From assembly GCF_022229005.1 (NCBI RefSeq), contig NZ_JAKKFD010000008.1, forward strand, positions 106,426 through 170,425: a stretch of 64,000 nt of DNA, written 5' to 3'. The notes below the pieces were generated by a model that was given only the letters and a program-made list of their open reading frames with translations, was not told where the DNA came from and did not search any database. Position numbers and translations under genes: made by a program. Origin of the DNA: Micromonospora trifolii. Its GTDB lineage: Bacteria; Actinomycetota; Actinomycetes; Mycobacteriales; Micromonosporaceae. This document shows positions 24,957-36,053 of this stretch, one piece after another. How positions within the stretch are numbered: position 1 is the first letter of the stretch; each line of letters begins with the position of its first letter.

Positions 24957-26131
24957 CAGTGGACGCTCCCCTCGAACGACTCCATGTAGCGGCTGAACTT
25001 CGCGCGCTGCTCGTCGAGCAGCGGAGACCCGTTGGGGTAGACGTTGTCGAACATCGTCACCGGCTCCGGGTTCGGCATCTCGAGCACCCGCTCGCGCAGG
25101 TGCACCGACTCGCGGCGGGCCTGCTCGTCGACCTCGGCGAAGAAGCCCGCGTCGGCGATCTTCTGCTTCTCCAGGAAGGCCTTGACCCGGGCGATCGGGT
25201 CCTTGGCCTGCCACGCCTCGACCTCGCTGGCGATGCGGTAGCGGGTCGGGTCGTCGGAGGTGGTGTGCGCGCCCATCCGGTAGGTGTACGCCTCGATCAG
25301 GCTCGGGCCCTGCCCGAGGCGGGCGTTGTCCAGCGCGGTGCGGGTGACCGCGTACGTGGCGAGGACGTCGTTGCCGTCCACCCGTACGCCGGGGAAGCCG
25401 AAGCCGGCGGCCCGCTGGTAGAGCGGGACGCGGGTCTGCCGCTCCAGCGGCTCGGAGATCGCGTACTGGTTGTTCTGGCAGAAGAAGACCAGCGGCGCGT
25501 TGAACACGCTGGCCCAGACGAACGCCTCGTTCACGTCGCCCTGGCTGGTGGCGCCGTCGCCGAAGTAGGCGATCGCGGCCTCGCCGTCGTCGGTGCCGGT
25601 CTTGCCGTCGATGGTGATACCCATCGCGTAGCCGGTCGCGTGCAGGGTCTGCGCGCCGATGACGATCGTGTACATGTTGAACTTGAACTCGTTCGGGTCC
25701 CAGCCGCCCTGGTCGACACCGCGGAACAGGCCGAGCGGCATGATCGGGTCGATGCCCCGGCAGTAGAGGACGCCGTGCTCCCGGTAGGTCGGGAAGGCCA
25801 TGTCCTGGGTACGCAGCGCCCGCCCGGAGCCGACCTGGGCGGCCTCCTGGCCGAGCAGGCTGGCCCAGAGGCCCAGCTCGCCCTGGCGCTGGAGAGCTGT
25901 CGCCTCGGCGTCCAGTTTCCGGACCAGCACCAGGTCGCGGTAGAGACCGCGGTATTCCTCGTCGGTGAAGTCGACGCGGTACTCGGTGCCGTCCGGCCCG
26001 GTGGCGCTGTCGATCCGCTCGCCTTCGGGGGTGAGTAGCTGCACCAGCGCGGGGTCGCCGGCCGCGCCCTTCCTGGAGCGGGGTGCAGCCCGCCTGCTGC
26101 GGGTGGTGCCCCCGGGGTCGCCCTTTGCCAT
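24956..26131 (-). CDS. bkdA: 2-oxoacid dehydrogenase E1 component, alpha subunit
   Basis: A 391-residue E1alpha protein. The ThDP-binding motif runs from GDGATSQGDVNEAF near residue 193 to FCQNNQYAISEP. Other family blocks are GLWASLLGQEAAQVGSGRAL, PTYREHGVLYCRGIDP and SLIEAYTYRMGAHTTSDDPT. It decarboxylates a 2-oxoacid and reductively acylates E2. The basic N-terminal extension SRRAAPRSRKGAA is unusual. The ATG at 26131 follows AGGGAGA. It is the first gene of the bkdABC-type operon; no E3 gene is in the window. Confidence 0.92.
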   Translation of the reverse strand: MAKGDPGGTTRSRRAAPRSRKGAAGDPALVQLLTPEGERIDSATGPDGTEYRVDFTDEEYRGLYRDLVLVRKLDAEATALQRQGELGLWASLLGQEAAQVGSGRALRTQDMAFPTYREHGVLYCRGIDPIMPLGLFRGVDQGGWDPNEFKFNMYTIVIGAQTLHATGYAMGITIDGKTGTDDGEAAIAYFGDGATSQGDVNEAFVWASVFNAPLVFFCQNNQYAISEPLERQTRVPLYQRAAGFGFPGVRVDGNDVLATYAVTRTALDNARLGQGPSLIEAYTYRMGAHTTSDDPTRYRIASEVEAWQAKDPIARVKAFLEKQKIADAGFFAEVDEQARRESVHLRERVLEMPNPEPVTMFDNVYPNGSPLLDEQRAKFSRYMESFEGSVH

Positions 26132-26654
26132 CGGTCTCTCCCTGTCGTGTCTGCGTCGGCACCGGGGGGTCACCCGGCCGCGCAACTCGTGCGCCTGCCC
26201 GGCTGCTGCCGGACCGGTTCCTGGCGGCCGCGCCTAGCCCCGGTGGGGGTTGCCGCACGGCGTGATCCGGGTTCTGGCCGAGCCCGGATCGGGAGCGCCG
26301 GCGCTCAACCGCGCCTGCCGCGAGGGTGCGCGGAGGTCACGGCTGCGTTGCCGTCGTGCTCCATATTCGCAGAGCAGGTGAGCGCGCCCACAGTACGCCT
26401 GCCTCAGCAATCCGACCGCCCATGCTTTGACGCCGTTTGTCGCCATCATGCCGGCCCGCGTTTGCCATGCGTTGCGGCACGATTCGTCACCGTTCGGGCA
26501 GCACCGCGTGTCGACACGCGGTGGAGGTTGGCTGACGCACTGTCACTGCGCGAGGCTGATTCCCGCAGGATCGCGCCTATCAGGTTATTTGTCGGGTTTT
26601 TACCCCTGGCGGCGTCCATCCATGTCTGCGACGGTCGACGACAAGGGGTGTGCG
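26132..26654. other. 523-base gene-free divergent intergenic region
   Basis: No convincing gene lies between the divergent starts at 26131 and 26655. The part near 26590 is AT-rich (TTATTTGTCGGGTTTTTAC) and may carry the promoter of the plus-strand gene. The main feature is the 22-base perfect palindrome at 26502-26523. Confidence 0.55.
26502..26523. promoter_or_regulatory. 22-base perfect palindrome, candidate operator
   Basis: CACCGCGTGTC is followed directly by its reverse complement GACACGCGGTG with no spacer. It lies in the divergent region between the 2-oxoacid dehydrogenase operon and the Pro/Thr-rich protein gene, 132 bases upstream of the latter's start. The binding protein is unknown. 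Confidence 0.55.
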
Positions 26655-27521
26655 GTGTACGAGCCAGGTGACGGTCCCGGCACACCAGCGCTTGGTCGGC
26701 ACCGGTCGGCCGGCGCCTACCGCCGGGTGGTCGGTGTCCACCGGGCCCCCGGCGCCGGTGGCCCCTCCCGCGGTTACCTGCTCACCGTCGCGCTGCTGGC
26801 CGGCACGGCGTCGATGCCCATCCTCGCCGCGATCAGCGCCGGCTCGGCCACCCCGGGCAGCACCGCCCTACCGGACAGCAGCACCCCGTTCATGCCGACC
26901 CCGTCCGTCGGGCCGGTGGTGATCCCGCTGCCGATGACCAGCCAGCCACCGCTTCCCCCGCTCGGCACACCCAGCGTCGGCCCGACCAGCGGCTGGCTGC
27001 CGGCCGCTCCGTTGCGTCCACGGGAAGGGCCCGCCGCCGCCGATCCCGGGCCCGCCCGGTGGACGACCGCCCCGCCGGTGGCACCGAGACCCACGCGGAG
27101 CACCGTGCCGCCGGTACCCCCGCCCGTCGCTCCGCCGCCGACCGGCACCGACCCGACCGACCCGCCGGACCCCGATCCGACCGACCCCGATCCGACCGAC
27201 CCGCCGGAACCGGACCCCACCGACCCGGACCCGACCGGCTCGGCCGATCCCGATCCGACCCCGACCCTGACTGTGGACCCGACGCCCACACTGGACCCGA
27301 CGTTGGGGCCGACACCCACGCCGACCGACGACGCGACAGCGACCGCCGTGCCGACCAGCACCCGGTCCGTGCCGGCCCCCACACCCACGCCGACCGCGGT
27401 ACCGACCCGCCGACCCGGCCCGGCGATCCCGTCGCCGTCGGCTGGCGCCCCGACGCCCAGCGTCAGGCCGGCGCCGCTGGCCGGACCGACGTACCCTGCG
27501 GTGTGGCCGGCGGTACGGTGA
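26655..27521 (+). CDS. Pro/Thr/Asp-repeat single-pass membrane or secreted protein
   Basis: A 288-residue protein: a cytoplasmic head of about 35 residues, one hydrophobic segment (YLLTVALLAGTASMPILAAI), then about 230 residues of Pro/Thr/Ser/Asp-rich low complexity. That tail includes acidic DPTDP/DPPEPDP repeats near residues 165-200 and TPTPT repeats after them. It is probably a wall-spanning extended stalk. GTG at 26655 is chosen because AAGGGG lies upstream; an in-frame ATG at 26622 lacks a ribosome site. It is followed 65 bases later by a PAP2-type gene. Confidence 0.65.
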   Translation: MYEPGDGPGTPALGRHRSAGAYRRVVGVHRAPGAGGPSRGYLLTVALLAGTASMPILAAISAGSATPGSTALPDSSTPFMPTPSVGPVVIPLPMTSQPPLPPLGTPSVGPTSGWLPAAPLRPREGPAAADPGPARWTTAPPVAPRPTRSTVPPVPPPVAPPPTGTDPTDPPDPDPTDPDPTDPPEPDPTDPDPTGSADPDPTPTLTVDPTPTLDPTLGPTPTPTDDATATAVPTSTRSVPAPTPTPTAVPTRRPGPAIPSPSAGAPTPSVRPAPLAGPTYPAVWPAVR

Positions 27522-27586
27522 CGATCAGGCGCGGCCCGTCCGGCGACGGCGGTGTTCGGCGGTAGGCGCGTACCGGAGGGGGTGGC

Positions 27587-28210
27587 GTGGGCGGCGGTGC
27601 GGAACCCCGCCCGGTCACCACCCGGCCCGGCCCGGGGTTGCGGATCGCCCGGCTGGTCACCGAGGTGACCGCCCCGGCGGTGCTCGTGTCGCTGCAGATC
27701 ATCACGGTGAGCTGGCACAGCGCCAGCCGCCCCGGTCAGGGCCTCGTCTGGGGTCTGCTCGCCACTCTCTTCGTCACCGGGATTCCGTTCGCCTACATCG
27801 TCGGCGGAGTACGCCGTGGCCGGCTCACCGACCACCACGTCGGCCGCCGGGAGCAGCGCCGGGCGCCGCTGCTGGTCGGCCTCGGTTCCGTCGCGGCGGG
27901 GCTCGGCCTGCTCGCCGTGCTCGGCGCGCCCCGCCCGGTGTTGGCGCTGGCGGTGTCCGGCCTCGTCGGCCTCGTCGTCGCCGTGTCGGTCAGTCACTGG
28001 TGGAAGATGTCGATCCACTCGGCGGTGGCCGCCGGCACGCTGGTCGTCCTGATGCTGACCTTCGGGGCGCGGCTGGCCGTCGCCGCACCGCTGCTGGCCG
28101 TGGTCGGCTGGTCCCGGGTACGCCTCAAAGACCACACGGTGGCGCAGGTGCTGACCGGAGGCGCGCTCGGCGCCCTGATCGCCGCAGCGATCTTCGGCCC
28201 GCTGCGGTAG
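27587..28210 (+). CDS. PAP2-superfamily-like membrane protein
   Basis: A 207-residue protein with five or six transmembrane helices. The second and third PAP2 motifs are visible in degenerate form: KMSIHSAVAAG (for PSGH) near residue 141 and SRVRLKDHTVAQVLTGGALG (for SR-x5-H-x3-D) near residue 177. Family members are membrane lipid phosphatases acting on isoprenyl or phosphatidyl phosphates. The GTG start follows GGAGGGGG. It is probably co-transcribed with the upstream Pro/Thr-rich protein gene. Confidence 0.7.
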   Translation: MGGGAEPRPVTTRPGPGLRIARLVTEVTAPAVLVSLQIITVSWHSASRPGQGLVWGLLATLFVTGIPFAYIVGGVRRGRLTDHHVGRREQRRAPLLVGLGSVAAGLGLLAVLGAPRPVLALAVSGLVGLVVAVSVSHWWKMSIHSAVAAGTLVVLMLTFGARLAVAAPLLAVVGWSRVRLKDHTVAQVLTGGALGALIAAAIFGPLR

Positions 28211-28246
28211 CCCGCTCAGGCCCGCTGCGCCGGCCTGGCCCAGGGC

Positions 28247-28265
28247 GGGCGGCGCGGGGCCGCCC
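28247..28265. terminator. Possible weak terminator between convergent genes
   Basis: Arms GGGCGGC (28247-28253) and GCCGCCC (28259-28265) with a 5-base loop, between the PAP2-like gene and the convergent gene at 28280. The short stem makes the call uncertain. Confidence 0.35.
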
Positions 28266-28279
28266 ACCCTCGGACGCCG

Positions 28280-29503
28280 TCAGGCGCCGTCGTCGGCGAG
28301 GCGGTGCCGGTTCGCCTCGATCCACGCGTCCAGTGCGGCCGGGTCGTCCGGGTCCACCCCGTCGGCCATCAGCTGCGCCACCGCTGCGGTGGCCGCGCTG
28401 CGCCGCTCACCGGTCGAGTAGAGGCGGGCGAACTCCGGCACCATCTCCTCGATCGCCTCGTCGGTGCGCGTCGTCGCCGCCTCGGGCAGCCCGCGCTGGC
28501 GCGACGCGTACCGCGCCCAGGCCCGCAGCACCCGGGGCAGCATCGCCGCGTCGTCCATGTCCAGCACGGCTCGGCGGTGCACCCAGTCGAGCAGGAAGAG
28601 CCCGGACACGGCAGGGCTCCAGCGCATCGGATCGGCGTCCGGGAAACTCGCTGAGTGGTCCAGCAGCAGGCTCAGGCAGAAGTGCAGGGAGGCCAACTCG
28701 GGGCCGTCGACGGCGTCCAGCCCGAAGCGGACGGCCTCCGGCGCGGCGAGGAACCGCCGGACCAGGTCGGTGCGCTCGGCCGCGGAGAGCGGCTCGACCT
28801 CCGCCGGCCCGGTCGGGTCGGCCGCGGTGGGCAGGATCGCCAGCCGGGCCCCGACCAACGCCCGGTCGGTGGCGAGCGACCCCTCGCCGGGCAACTCGCT
28901 GAGGTCGTCGGTGACCGCCAGATGGCGGGCCACCTCACCCCGGAACCGGGCCGGATCTTCGGTACGGAACCAGGTCAGCTCGTCGTCGGCGCACATCTGC
29001 CGGACCTGGTCCAGGATCCGTTCGGCCGGCCCGCCCACGAAGATGTCCTTGGTGATCCCGATGTTGTGGTCCACCAGGGCCACCAGCGCGTGCTCCGAGC
29101 CGCCGGACTCGTCGTCGTAGGCGAAGGTCGCGAGGTAGGAGGTCTGGTCGCCGTACACGTCCCCGTACGCCCAGGTGCCGGTGAGGTGCACCCGGCCGAG
29201 CTGGGCCGTCCAGGTGGGCGCCTGGCTGCCCGGGCGCACCCGATCGGTGCCCTCGGCGGTCGGGACGAGGGTGGCGAAGACCTGCCGGATGGTGGTCGCC
29301 GCCGCGATCCTGCGGCGGGCGGTGGCGGCGAGGAAGCCGGTGACGAACTCCCGTACGGCGGCGTCGCGGTCGGTCTCCGCGATCGCGTAGACACTGCCCA
29401 GCAGGGCGCTGCCGAGCATCTCGGCGTCGAGGGCGGACTCCAGCTTGGTCACGTCGCGTGCGGCGTGCAGCACCGCGTCGTAGGGGGTCTGAGGCGTGGC
29501 CAT
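28280..29503 (-). CDS. Conserved-looking hypothetical protein
   Basis: A soluble, acidic protein of 407 residues with no signal peptide or membrane segment. Segments that look structured are DVTKLESALDAEMLGSALLG near residue 17, YLATFAYDDESGGSEHALVALVDH near 121-145, and DELTWFRTEDPARF. The C-terminal half is helical, with ASLHFCLSLLLDHSASFPD and RVLRAWARYASRQRGLPEAA. I recognise no catalytic motif. It lies downstream of, and on the same strand as, the GTPase pair; shared transcription is possible across 57 bases. Confidence 0.75.
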   Translation of the reverse strand: MATPQTPYDAVLHAARDVTKLESALDAEMLGSALLGSVYAIAETDRDAAVREFVTGFLAATARRRIAAATTIRQVFATLVPTAEGTDRVRPGSQAPTWTAQLGRVHLTGTWAYGDVYGDQTSYLATFAYDDESGGSEHALVALVDHNIGITKDIFVGGPAERILDQVRQMCADDELTWFRTEDPARFRGEVARHLAVTDDLSELPGEGSLATDRALVGARLAILPTAADPTGPAEVEPLSAAERTDLVRRFLAAPEAVRFGLDAVDGPELASLHFCLSLLLDHSASFPDADPMRWSPAVSGLFLLDWVHRRAVLDMDDAAMLPRVLRAWARYASRQRGLPEAATTRTDEAIEEMVPEFARLYSTGERRSAATAAVAQLMADGVDPDDPAALDAWIEANRHRLADDGA

Positions 29504-29560
29504 GCTCCGACCCTACGCCGCCCGGGGCGTACGCAGAGCGGTAGCGAGCCGTGCGGAGCG

Positions 29561-31246
29561 TCAGCGGCGCGCGGCGTCCCGCAGCGCGTCGCGTGCCTGC
29601 GCGTACGAGGCGAGCACGAGCCGTACCGGTGCCAGCACGTACTCGTCGCCCACCTGGGCGACCCGCGCCGTCAGCCGCTGGTCGGCGCGGGCCCGGGCGC
29701 GCCGGGCGGCCCAACGCACCACCGGGCGGGTCAGCGCCGCCACCAGCAACCCGGCCAGCAGGCCGCCGAGCAGCAGCACTGTCGGCAGCGGCACCTGGCC
29801 GACCATCGGGTTGTCCAGCGCCGGCAGGCCGAGCGCCCGCAGCGCGTAGCCGAGCACCAGCCAACCCAGCCCGACCACTGCGGCGAGGGTGACCACCCAC
29901 TGCACACCGCCGACGAACCGCCACCACAGCGGGCGACGGTCGAGGCCGAGATCGGTGCCGGCGATCGTGCGATCCAGGGCGTCCGGCAGGTCGCCGAGGC
30001 GGGACCGGGCGGCGGCGGTCACCGCGCCGGGCCAGGCGGCGGGCAGGTCGGTGGCGGCCCGGTCGGCCACCGCGCGGATGGCGAGGCCGAGCGCCGAGCG
30101 CTGGGCGGCCGTCGGGTCCGGTACCGAGGTGGCCGCGATCAGGCTCTCCGCCGGGTCGGCCTGGTCGCCGGTCGGGCCGGGCAGGTGCAGCCGACGCAGC
30201 GGGTCGGGTCGCAACCGCCGCCAGCCCCGGACCACGGGCCAGCCGGTGGCCGCGCCGGCCCGGTGGCGGTACGCCCGCTCCACGGCCTCGGTCACAGCGG
30301 GCACTCCGGCCGCCCCGGCCAACGCCCGGTTGAGCCCCTTGACGGCGGTGTCGTCCGGCCCGTCCGCCGGCCGGGTCGAACCGACAAGCTCGTCCAAGCC
30401 GGCGACGACAGTGTCGACGTCACCAGCGAGCCGGCGCAACGCGGCCTGCCGCTCGGCGACAGTGCGCTCCAGCGCGTTGCGCAGCCCGACCATCCCGGCC
30501 GGATCGACAGCGGTGGTGGCCAGCAGGGGCACCCCGGTCAGCCCGTCCGTGTCGAGCAGCCGACGCAGGTCGTCCAGGACCCGGGGCACCTCGGCCGGGG
30601 GCAGCCGGTCGGCCTGGTTGAGCACGACCACTGTGACGTCGCGGTGCCTGTGGAACTCGCGCAGGTAGCTGTCGTGGATGACCCGGTCGGCGTACTTCTG
30701 CGGGTCGACCACCCAGACCACCTGGTCGACCAGGCCGAGGAGTCGGTCCACCTCGAGCCGGTGCGATCGCTGCACCGAGTCGAAGTCGGGCAGGTCGAGC
30801 AGGATCAGCCCGTGCAGGGCCGTCTCGTCGTCCGCGTCCAGGGCGCTCTCCCGGACGAAGCGGTGTCGGGGCAGGACGCCGATCCAGTCGAGCAGATGGT
30901 TGGCGCCCTCCAGCGCCCCCCACACGCACGCGTGGGTGACGCCGGTGGTCGGCCGGCGGACCCCGACCGGCGAGAGTTCCAGTTGGGCCAGCGCGTTGAA
31001 GAGGCTGGACTTGCCGCTGCCCGTGGCGCCGGCCAGGGCGACCACTGTGTGGTCCCGGGACAGCGTGAGCCGGGTGCCGGCCCGCTCGACCACTGTGTGT
31101 GCGGGCACCAGGTCGGAGTCCGGCAGCAGACCGTCCACGGCGGTCAGGAACCGGCGTACCGCGTCCAGGCGGGCGATCAGCGCGTCGGCGTCGACCCGCT
31201 GGTCCCCGCGGAACACCTCGCGGACCCGGCCGGCGATGTTGCTCAC
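29561..31246 (-). CDS. Dynamin/YfjP-like membrane GTPase
   Basis: A 561-residue GTPase. The P-loop is VALAGATGSGKSSLFNAL near residue 69, switch I threonines are in RRPTTGVTHA, the G3 motif is LLDLPDFDSVQRSH near 152, and the G4-like motif is VVVLNQADRLP near 206. Two hydrophobic segments near residues 445-525 (VVTLAAVVGLGWLVLGYAL, PTVLLLGGLLAGLLVAAL) anchor it in the membrane. The GTG start overlaps the stop of the upstream GTPase. Paired dynamin-like GTPases in Streptomyces (DynA/DynB) support septation; a similar role is an inference. Confidence 0.85.
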   Translation of the reverse strand: MSNIAGRVREVFRGDQRVDADALIARLDAVRRFLTAVDGLLPDSDLVPAHTVVERAGTRLTLSRDHTVVALAGATGSGKSSLFNALAQLELSPVGVRRPTTGVTHACVWGALEGANHLLDWIGVLPRHRFVRESALDADDETALHGLILLDLPDFDSVQRSHRLEVDRLLGLVDQVVWVVDPQKYADRVIHDSYLREFHRHRDVTVVVLNQADRLPPAEVPRVLDDLRRLLDTDGLTGVPLLATTAVDPAGMVGLRNALERTVAERQAALRRLAGDVDTVVAGLDELVGSTRPADGPDDTAVKGLNRALAGAAGVPAVTEAVERAYRHRAGAATGWPVVRGWRRLRPDPLRRLHLPGPTGDQADPAESLIAATSVPDPTAAQRSALGLAIRAVADRAATDLPAAWPGAVTAAARSRLGDLPDALDRTIAGTDLGLDRRPLWWRFVGGVQWVVTLAAVVGLGWLVLGYALRALGLPALDNPMVGQVPLPTVLLLGGLLAGLLVAALTRPVVRWAARRARARADQRLTARVAQVGDEYVLAPVRLVLASYAQARDALRDAARR

Positions 31247-33063
31247 CGGGAACCCTCCTCGTCGGCGGCGGACAGACCGCTGCGGTGCCGGGCCAGCTCG
31301 ACCCGGCCGGCGGCCCGGCGCAGCCTGTCGCCGGCGTCCTCGGCGGGGCGGGCGTCGGCGGTGCGGCTCAGGAAGCGGTCGGCCTCCGCGTCGAGCAGCG
31401 TCCGCACCCGGTCCAGCAGGTCGGCGCGGGCCTTGGCAGCGAGGGTACGCACCGCCTGGTCGCCGAAGATCGCCTGGAGGACGGCCTGCGCGGCGACAGT
31501 GGTGCCGGCCCCGGTGGCCAGCTCCAGCCCGGTCGGGATGAACGCGGTGGAGGCGAAGACGGCGATCATCACGGCCAGCCCGGTGGCGTTCACCGCGTAC
31601 GCGGCGGTGCGGGCCACGAACCGCTTGTCACCGCCCTCGACCCGGACCAGCTCCAGCACCCCGCGCTGCCAGTCCCGGACCATGCGCTCGGCGCGTTCGG
31701 GTAGGTCGTCGCTCGGGTGGGCGAGCGCCGGGTCGAGCAGCCCGGCGCCGGCCGGGTGTGCCTTCCACCCGGTGTACGCGGACTCGGCGGCCTCCGAGGC
31801 CACCCCGCGCAGCAGCGTCACCAGTTGGGACTCGATGGCGTTGCGCAGCTCGACGGAGGGCGCCGGCCGACCGGTGACGGCGGCCACCACCCGGTCCCGG
31901 AGGCGGCCGATCCGTGCCTCCAGTGTGCGGAACAGCTCGCCGGTGCCGACGAACTCCTGCCAGCGGGCGAGCACCTCACCCCGGAGCAGCCGGCCGTCCT
32001 GGAGCCCCTGCTCGACGGTGCGCTCGGCGCCCCGGTACGCGGCCTGGACCCGTTCGTCCAGCCCGTCGGCGGCGGCGAGCTGCTCGTCGGCGGCGTCGGC
32101 CAGATCCTCCACGGCGGGGTGGAGGGCGGCCAGCGCCCCGTCGAGGGTCTGGCGGACCACCGCCGCCCGCGCGTCCACGTCGGCGGCCAACCGGGCGAAC
32201 CAGTCGGCCAGTGGGGCGGTGACTCCCTCGGGCAGCAGCCCCTGACCGTCGACCCAGGTCTCGGGCAGCACGAACAGCGGCGCCCGGCCGAGGTCCTGCT
32301 CGGCGAGCATCTCGGCCAGGTGCGCGGCGATCTCGTCGGTGGCCTCGGCGGGCACCCGGTCCAGCACCATGGCGATCACGGCGCCGCGCGTCCGGGCACT
32401 GCGCAGCAGCTCCCAGGGCACCGCGTCGGCGTACCGGGCGGCGGTGGTGACGAAGAGCCACAGATCGGCGGCGGCCAGCAGTTGGGTGGCGAGCGCCCGG
32501 TTGGCGTCGACGACCGAGTCGATGTCGGGTGCGTCGAGGAAGGCCAGTCCGGCGGGCAGGGCCGGGGCGGTGACGAGGTGCAGGGCGCGCGGATCGTCGC
32601 TCGGCTCGGTGGTGCGGGTCAGCCCGGGCAGGAGGTCACCCTGCCGAAACCAGGCCGCATCGGACGGGTTGCAGACCAGCACCGGCGAACGGGTGGTCGG
32701 CCGGAGCACGCCAGCGGCGCTGACCCGGGCCTTGACCAGGCTGTTGACCAGTGTCGACTTACCCGCGCCGGTGGAGCCGCCGACCACCACGAGCAGTGGG
32801 GCGTCCAACCGGGCGAGCCGGGGCAGCAGGTAGTCGTCGAGCTGGTCGGTGAGGGCGGTGGCGCTGTGCCGGGCAGAGTTGGCAGAGGGCAGCGCGAGGG
32901 GATACCGGGTCGCGCAGATCGCCTCCCGGAGGCCCGACAGTGCGCCGGGGAGGCTGTCGTCCCCGGTGGTGGCGGGCGGCTCCTCCGCGGCGTCCGGCGG
33001 GTCGGTGCGGGCTGCGACGGCGGGCGCACCGGAACGGGTGGCGGGATCGCCGTGCGTCGTCAC
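31243..33063 (-). CDS. Dynamin-like membrane GTPase (partner)
   Basis: A 606-residue GTPase. The P-loop is [19 protein letters not shown] near residue 91, followed by [14 protein letters not shown] (switch I), [17 protein letters not shown] (G3) and [10 protein letters not shown] (G4-like). Two hydrophobic segments near residues 505-545 ([40 protein letters not shown]) resemble a membrane paddle. It is the first gene of a two-gene operon (GTGA overlap). GTG at 33063 is used; a TTG 36 bases upstream is possible, and neither has a strong ribosome site. Confidence 0.83.
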   Translation of the reverse strand: MTTHGDPATRSGAPAVAARTDPPDAAEEPPATTGDDSLPGALSGLREAICATRYPLALPSANSARHSATALTDQLDDYLLPRLARLDAPLLVVVGGSTGAGKSTLVNSLVKARVSAAGVLRPTTRSPVLVCNPSDAAWFRQGDLLPGLTRTTEPSDDPRALHLVTAPALPAGLAFLDAPDIDSVVDANRALATQLLAAADLWLFVTTAARYADAVPWELLRSARTRGAVIAMVLDRVPAEATDEIAAHLAEMLAEQDLGRAPLFVLPETWVDGQGLLPEGVTAPLADWFARLAADVDARAAVVRQTLDGALAALHPAVEDLADAADEQLAAADGLDERVQAAYRGAERTVEQGLQDGRLLRGEVLARWQEFVGTGELFRTLEARIGRLRDRVVAAVTGRPAPSVELRNAIESQLVTLLRGVASEAAESAYTGWKAHPAGAGLLDPALAHPSDDLPERAERMVRDWQRGVLELVRVEGGDKRFVARTAAYAVNATGLAVMIAVFASTAFIPTGLELATGAGTTVAAQAVLQAIFGDQAVRTLAAKARADLLDRVRTLLDAEADRFLSRTADARPAEDAGDRLRRAAGRVELARHRSGLSAADEEGSR

Positions 33064-33146
33064 CGCTAAAGCGTGCCCGACCGATGCAAGGGAAGACAAC
33101 CGGACGGTAATAACGGCTGGGTTGCGTCGGGTTGACTCAAGTCAAC

Positions 33147-33176
33147 TTGACGATTGGCCAACGCGTGGCACTATTG
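33147..33176 (+). promoter_or_regulatory. dnaK promoter
   Basis: TTGACG (33147-33152) and CTATTG (33171-33176) are separated by 18 bases, about 110 bases upstream of the dnaK start. The -10 region overlaps the HAIR operator. A further degenerate half-palindrome TTGACTCAAGTCAA lies just upstream (33132-33145). Confidence 0.65.
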
Positions 33177-33193
33177 AGTCAAGTTCACTCAAC
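33173..33193. promoter_or_regulatory. HAIR operator (HspR-binding inverted repeat) of the dnaK operon
   Basis: TTGAGT (33174-33179), seven bases, then ACTCAA (33187-33192). This matches the known HAIR consensus CTTGAGT-N7-ACTCAAG except for the outermost base on each side. HspR with DnaK as co-repressor binds such sites in Streptomyces; hspR is the fourth gene of this operon. Confidence 0.88.
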
Positions 33194-33283
33194 TTGTGGT
33201 GGGGCCCGCTGCGGGCGGTGCTCGCCAGCAGCCCACGGGCGACGCCCGTCACCTGCACAACCTTACGAAGCGAGGAAGCGAAG

Positions 33284-35164
<1,881 letters not shown>

Positions 35165-35212
35165 CCGTCGGCCTCCGGCACGTTTTCACCGCGAAGGGGA
35201 TGAGGTAGCCGC

Positions 35213-35968
35213 ATGACGCAGAAGCCACGAGCCGCCGACCCGGGCGACACCGGGTCGACGCCGGGTGGCTCCGCGACCACGGAGCCGACCGGCGACGGGG
35301 AGCGGGTCGTCATCCGCAACAACCGCAAGCTCGTCGACACCGCCGAGCCGGAGGGCACCGCCGCCGACGCGGAGACCGGTGTGCCGGCCGAGGGTCTGGT
35401 CGAGGACGCCGAGGTCGTGGTCGACGAGATCGAGGTCGAGGTCAACTCCACCGACGGGCCGGAGCCATCCGGTCCGCCGGTGGTGGACGCCCCGGCGCAG
35501 CCGGTGGACGGCGGCGGCACGGGCACCTCGCTCGGCGCCGAGCTGGAGGCGCTCCGGGCCGAGCTCGACGAGCGGACCAGGGACCTGCAGCGGGTGTCGG
35601 CGGAGTACGCCAACTACCGCAAGCGGGTCGACCGTGACCGCGGCCTCGTACAGGAGCAGGCGACCGGCTCGGTGCTGGCCGCGCTGCTGCCGATCCTGGA
35701 CGACCTGGACCGGGCCCGGGAACACGGCGACCTGGTCGGGCCGTTCGGCACGGTGGCGGAACAACTCACCACCGCGCTGGGCAAGTTCGGCCTGAACGCC
35801 TTCGGCGAGCAGGGCGACCCGTTCGACCCGACCCGGCACGAGGCGGTAGCGCACCAGACCTCGGCCGACGTCAGCGAGCCGACCTGCGTGCAGGTCATGC
35901 GGCGCGGCTACCAGCTCGGTGAGCGGCTGCTGCGCCCCGCGCTGGTAGCGGTAGCGGATCCGGAATAG
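35213..35968 (+). CDS. grpE: Nucleotide exchange factor GrpE
   Basis: A 251-residue GrpE. A long acidic, disordered N-terminal part (about 100 residues, longer than in E. coli) precedes the coiled coil RDLQRVSAEYANYRKRVDRD and the beta domain. Conserved residues are in LLPILDDLDRAREHGD, FDPTRHEAVAH and VMRRGYQLGERLLRPALVAV. It releases ADP from DnaK. It begins 48 bases after dnaK. Confidence 0.95.
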   Translation: MTQKPRAADPGDTGSTPGGSATTEPTGDGERVVIRNNRKLVDTAEPEGTAADAETGVPAEGLVEDAEVVVDEIEVEVNSTDGPEPSGPPVVDAPAQPVDGGGTGTSLGAELEALRAELDERTRDLQRVSAEYANYRKRVDRDRGLVQEQATGSVLAALLPILDDLDRAREHGDLVGPFGTVAEQLTTALGKFGLNAFGEQGDPFDPTRHEAVAHQTSADVSEPTCVQVMRRGYQLGERLLRPALVAVADPE

Positions 35969-36053
35969 TGCCAGACAGTGACCGGGTCGTCCCGTCCACC
36001 GCGCGACGGTGGGCGGGACGGCCGGGCCATCAGGGTCGGAAGGAGGTGGACCG

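Noticed and set aside
27130..27300. Short-period repeat that could suggest a CRISPR or satellite array
   Set aside because: The periodicity is codon-based (DPTDP units), with no conserved 24-36 base repeat and unique spacers; it is a protein repeat.
28655..32245. Open frame of 1196 codons on the plus strand
   Set aside because: It is the antisense shadow of three well-supported minus-strand genes (unknown protein and two GTPases), has no ribosome site, and its Arg/Ser/Gly-rich translation matches no fold.
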